Assembly: GCA_016720685.1 (NCBI GenBank)
Contig: JADKKC010000054.1
Location: 1-18,252, forward strand
Source: Zoogloea sp.
Lineage (GTDB): Bacteria > Pseudomonadota > Gammaproteobacteria > Burkholderiales > Rhodocyclaceae
Reading direction: 5' to 3'
DNA: 18,252 nt
The position numbers were made by a program, and so were the translations under genes. Of this stretch, positions 14,216 through 18,252 are shown piece by piece; position 1 is the stretch's first letter; the number at the start of each line of letters is the position of its first letter. A model generated the notes under the pieces. That model was not told the origin of the DNA, ran no database searches, and saw only the letters and a program-made list of their open reading frames with translations.

Positions 14216-15163
14216 TTAGCCCGGCAGTACCGGCAGGGCGCTGTCGAGGGCGCGCTGGCGGAGGATCCGCCGGTATTCGCCGGGGTCTTTCACCAGCACC
14301 ATCTCGCCGGCCCGCGGCAAGTGGAAGTCTTCGAGCCGAGACAGCCAGAAGCGCAATGCGGCGGCGCGCAGCATGGCCGGCCAGGCGGCCCGTTCGGTGG
14401 CGGTGAAGGGGCGCGCTTCGGCGTAGCTGGCGAGCAATGCGCGGGTGCGGGCCGGGTCGAGCCGGCCTTCGGAATCGGCGCACCAGTCGTTGGCGGTGAC
14501 GGCCACGTCGAACAGCAGCGCGTCGACGCCGGCGAAGTAGAAGTCGATCACGCCGCCGACGAAGTCGCCGTCCCACAGCACGTTGTCGCGGAAAAGATCG
14601 GCGTGGATCACGCCCTGGGGCAGGGCCTTGATGTCGAAGCCGGCCTGGAAGGTGAGTTCGGCGTCGAGTTCGGCTTGCTCGTCGGCGGGCAGGTGGGCGT
14701 GCACGCGGGCGGCGCAATCCCGCCGCCAGTCGGCATCGCGGGGGTTGGCCTGCTTGCGGCCGAAGGACATGCCGGCCAGGTGCAGCCCGGCCAGCATGGC
14801 GCCGATGCGCGCGCAGTGGGGCACGCCTGGTGCCATCTCGGATTTGCCGGCCAGCCGGGTGACCAGCACCGCGGGTTTGCCCGACAGGCTGCCGAGGTAT
14901 TCGTTGTCGCGGTTGGCGATGGGCGCCGGCACCGGCAGCCCGTGGCGCGCCAGGTGGGCCATGAGGTGCAGGTAGAAGGGCAGCTCGGCGCGGGGCATCG
15001 TCTCGAACAGCGTCAGCACGTAGCGGCCGAGGCTGGTGGTGACGAAGAAGTTGCTGTTCTGCACGCCGGCCGAGATGCCTTGCAGGGCATCAAGGCGGCC
15101 AATGGCGTAGTTTTTCAGCCAGGCAGCGAGATCGGTTTCGGTGACGGGGGTAAAGACGGACAT
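14216..15163 (-). CDS. thrB: Homoserine kinase (APH-fold, ThrB)
   Basis: This enzyme phosphorylates homoserine with ATP in threonine synthesis. The 315-residue protein belongs to the aminoglycoside-phosphotransferase-fold type of ThrB found in many proteobacteria, not the GHMP type. It begins MSVFTPVTETDLAAWL, has the catalytic loop GVIHADLFRDNVLW (184-197) and the metal-binding GVIDFYFAG (204-212), and shows the family features ISAGVQNSNFF (30-40) and NDWC (225-228). The ATG at 15163 lacks a ribosome site. A TAATCT box ends 9 bases upstream, so the mRNA may be nearly leaderless. It is transcribed away from the thioesterase gene. Confidence 0.94.
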   Translation of the reverse strand: MSVFTPVTETDLAAWLKNYAIGRLDALQGISAGVQNSNFFVTTSLGRYVLTLFETMPRAELPFYLHLMAHLARHGLPVPAPIANRDNEYLGSLSGKPAVLVTRLAGKSEMAPGVPHCARIGAMLAGLHLAGMSFGRKQANPRDADWRRDCAARVHAHLPADEQAELDAELTFQAGFDIKALPQGVIHADLFRDNVLWDGDFVGGVIDFYFAGVDALLFDVAVTANDWCADSEGRLDPARTRALLASYAEARPFTATERAAWPAMLRAAALRFWLSRLEDFHLPRAGEMVLVKDPGEYRRILRQRALDSALPVLPG

Positions 15164-15172
15164 GGTGGAGGG

Positions 15173-15178
15173 AGATTA
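15173..15178 (-). promoter_or_regulatory. Putative -10 box of thrB
   Basis: TAATCT on the minus strand, with nine bases between it and the thrB ATG. A -35 at the usual 17-base spacing would fall at 15201-15196, the start of a 22-base G run, so no recognisable -35 exists. Confidence 0.45.
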
Positions 15179-15195
15179 CCTCAAGGCCGGGCGGA

Positions 15196-15217
15196 GGGGG
15201 GGGGGGGGGGGGGGGGG
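15196..15217. repeat. 22-base G homopolymer in the thrB/thioesterase gap
   Basis: An uninterrupted run of 22 G on the plus strand, flanked by GCGGA and CGGG. It lies in the 184-base divergent gap (15164-15347), which otherwise holds the thrB -10 box and possible plus-strand -10 boxes (TAATAT 15321-15326, TAAACT 15338-15343). It may be a true simple repeat or a two-colour sequencing/assembly artefact. Confidence 0.9.
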
Positions 15218-15364
15218 CGGGACGTGGGTGCGTCGGCCTCCTTCGGGCGCCTATCTTTGGCCTTGGCGGCGCTCGTGTCGGGGATTTCCCGGCGTCGGGA
15301 TTCTCGCGACTTCAGTCCCGTAATATCCGGCCTGCCCTAAACTTTCGATGCCTTTGGGAGGCCG

Positions 15365-15383
15365 GCCGGGCGCTGCGCCCGGC
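15365..15383. other. GC-rich hairpin at the 5' end of the thioesterase gene
   Basis: GCCGGGCG (15365-15372) pairs perfectly with CGCCCGGC (15376-15383) over a CTG loop. It coincides with the first inferred frame break, so it may have caused a sequencing or assembly slip, or may be a genuine early-coding structure. Confidence 0.45.
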
Positions 15384-15415
15384 GCCCACCACCAAGCCGC
15401 TGGCGCTGCGCATGA

Positions 15416-15905
15416 TGCCGATGCCGGCCGATCTCAACCCGGCGGGCGATGTGTTCGGCGGCTGGATCATGGCGATGGTCGCCGCGGCCCCCGCGGATCC
15501 ATCGCCGGCGGCTTGCGGGGCCGGCATCGCGGTTGGCGCTCCCGCGTGGTGACGGTGGCCGTGAATTCCTTTGTATTCAAGCAGCCGGTCGGGGTTGGCG
15601 ACATGGTCAGTTTTTATGCCGAGGTGGTTTCCGTCGGGAACACCTCGGTCACGATCGATGTGGAGGTGTTTGCCGAGCAGAACCCGGCGGGACCCGCGGG
15701 CTCGGGTCAGGTCACCGAGGCGCGGCTGACCTATGTGGCGGTGGATAAGGCGGGCGCCAAGCGTCAGATTCCCGCCGAACCCGCGTCGACCGGGCTGAAC
15801 AAGGCGGCCTGCCCATGTTTGCCGAGCAAGGAGGCCGTGCTGCAGGTGGTGCCGATGCCGGCCGATCTCAACCCGGCGGGCGATGTGTTCGGCGGCTGGA
15901 TCATG
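15416..15905 (+). repeat. 56-bp identical blocks in the two hotdog copies
   Basis: Bases 15416-15471 and 15850-15905 are identical over 56 positions and encode PMPADLNPAGDVFGGWIM in each copy. Elsewhere the two copies differ at many synonymous and coding positions, for example in the SFVFKQPV block at 15567 and 15981. The entry spans both blocks. Confidence 0.85.
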
Positions 15906-16119
15906 TCGATGGTCGATATCGCCGGTGCGATTCCGGCGATCCGCCGGGCGCGCTCCAGGGTGGCCACCGTCGCGGTCGATTCCTTCGTGTTCAAACAGCC
16001 GGTTTCGGTGGGCGATCTGGTCAGCTTTTACGCCGATATCGTCACGGTCGGGGATACCTCGATCACCGTCGACGTCGAAGTCTTCGCCCGTCGCAATCCC
16101 GAGAACCCGGAGGTCGTGA

Positions 16120-16175
16120 GGGGGGGGGGGCGCCGGCGGGGGGGGGGGCCGCCGCCCCCGGGGGAGGGGGAGGTG
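16120..16175. repeat. Poly-G rich insert in second hotdog copy
   Basis: Two 11-base G runs (16120-16130 and 16138-16148) separated by CGCCGGC are followed by a C-rich stretch and further G runs. They encode VRGGGRRRGGGPPPPGEGE between the conserved NPENPE and VTEARLTF, where copy 1 has only AGPAGSGQ. The frame is kept. Confidence 0.85.
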
Positions 16176-16261
16176 ACCGAGGCACGCCTGACTTTCGTCG
16201 CCATCGACGAATTCCAGGCCGCGCGCCACATCGCGGCGGATTGAGCGCCGGAAGGCGGCTG

Positions 16262-16299
16262 GCCGGCCGGTCCAAGCAGGGGCCGGCTTGGAGTAGACT
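16262..16299 (+). promoter_or_regulatory. Hairpin and putative -10 box upstream of rep
   Basis: GCCGGCC (16262-16268) and GGCCGGC (16281-16287) can pair just after the thioesterase stop. TAGACT (16294-16299) lies 32 bases before the rep ATG and resembles a -10 box. No -35 is evident. Confidence 0.3.
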
Positions 16300-16331
16300 C
16301 GTCCCCCCGCTTCACCCGATGCAGCTCTGCC

Positions 16332-18252
<1,921 letters not shown>

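Larger units (their letters stand above)
15348..16244 (+). pseudogene. Tandem hotdog (YciA-like) acyl-CoA thioesterase, first copy frameshifted
   Basis: YciA-type hotdog enzymes hydrolyse acyl-CoA. Two copies of the domain are joined without a stop. Copy 2 (about 15826-16244) reads intact: PMPADLNPAGDVFGGWIM, SFVFKQPVSVGDLVSFY and VTEARLTFVAIDE. The GDxFGGWxM segment carries the family's catalytic Asp. Copy 1 has the same motifs, but TTKPLALRMMPMPADLNPAGDVFGGWIMAMV (quoted as family blocks; 15388-15480) is in another frame from the rest (GSIAGGL onward, 15498-15790). Two shifts, one between 15351 and 15385 and one near 15481-15497, cancel. Copy 1 has 20 more bases than copy 2 between shared anchor points in this region. 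Copy 2 contains an odd Gly/Arg/Pro insert encoded by G runs. The gene may be damaged or misassembled. Confidence 0.75.

Noticed and set aside
15164..15347. A small coding gene in the divergent gap
   Set aside because: Any frame here is dominated by the G run and lacks a ribosome site or recognisable protein.

Overview
The window is a dense, high-GC stretch of chromosome with short intergenic gaps. It reads as a beta-proteobacterium, probably of the Rhodocyclales (Azoarcus/Thauera/Zoogloea relatives). The reasons are a double-length UvrA paralogue, two BPSS1780-type membrane proteins, the linked nadD-rsfS-rlmH-maf-rng block, an APH-type ThrB and G/C-ending codons. The taxon is inferred from memory of gene families, not from a search.

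Layout. (1) 1-5665, plus strand: the 3' three quarters of a tandem (double) UvrA gene, overlapping by ATGA an outer-membrane phospholipase A gene that carries a frameshift. (2) 5666-7266, plus strand: a perfect inverted repeat and a REP-like palindrome, then a PhnD-type binding protein without a signal peptide and a YgjP-like metallopeptidase. A bidirectional terminator closes the block. (3) 7350-8441, minus strand: an unrecognised protein with two copies of a roughly 105-residue domain, an Ala/Pro/Lys linker and a C-terminal ComEA-like helix-hairpin-helix. (4) 14071 down to 8674, minus strand: two BPSS1780 paralogues, nadD, rsfS, rlmH, maf and rng, probably one long transcription unit from a promoter near 14150-14175. 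It joins NAD synthesis, ribosome silencing and maturation, nucleotide-pool cleaning and rRNA/mRNA processing. The 161-nt rng leader holds three perfect stem-loops. (5) 14216-15163, minus strand: thrB, homoserine kinase, with a 22-G run where its -35 should lie. (6) 15348-16244, plus strand: a tandem hotdog (YciA-like) acyl-CoA thioesterase whose first copy is scrambled by two compensating frameshifts and whose second copy carries more poly-G runs. (7) 16332 to the window end, plus strand: the Rep DNA helicase, cut by the window edge.

No tRNA, rRNA, CRISPR array, insertion sequence or phage gene was seen. No gene-free stretch exceeds 300 bases; the longest are 5666-5898, 8442-8673 and 15164-15347, each described below. 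Most of the window is housekeeping. The most unusual points are indel-type damage at several separate loci (uvrA, pldA, thioesterase), the long G runs around the thioesterase, the structured rng leader and the unrecognised duplicated-domain/HhH protein. The indels and G runs may be sequencing or assembly error rather than biology.
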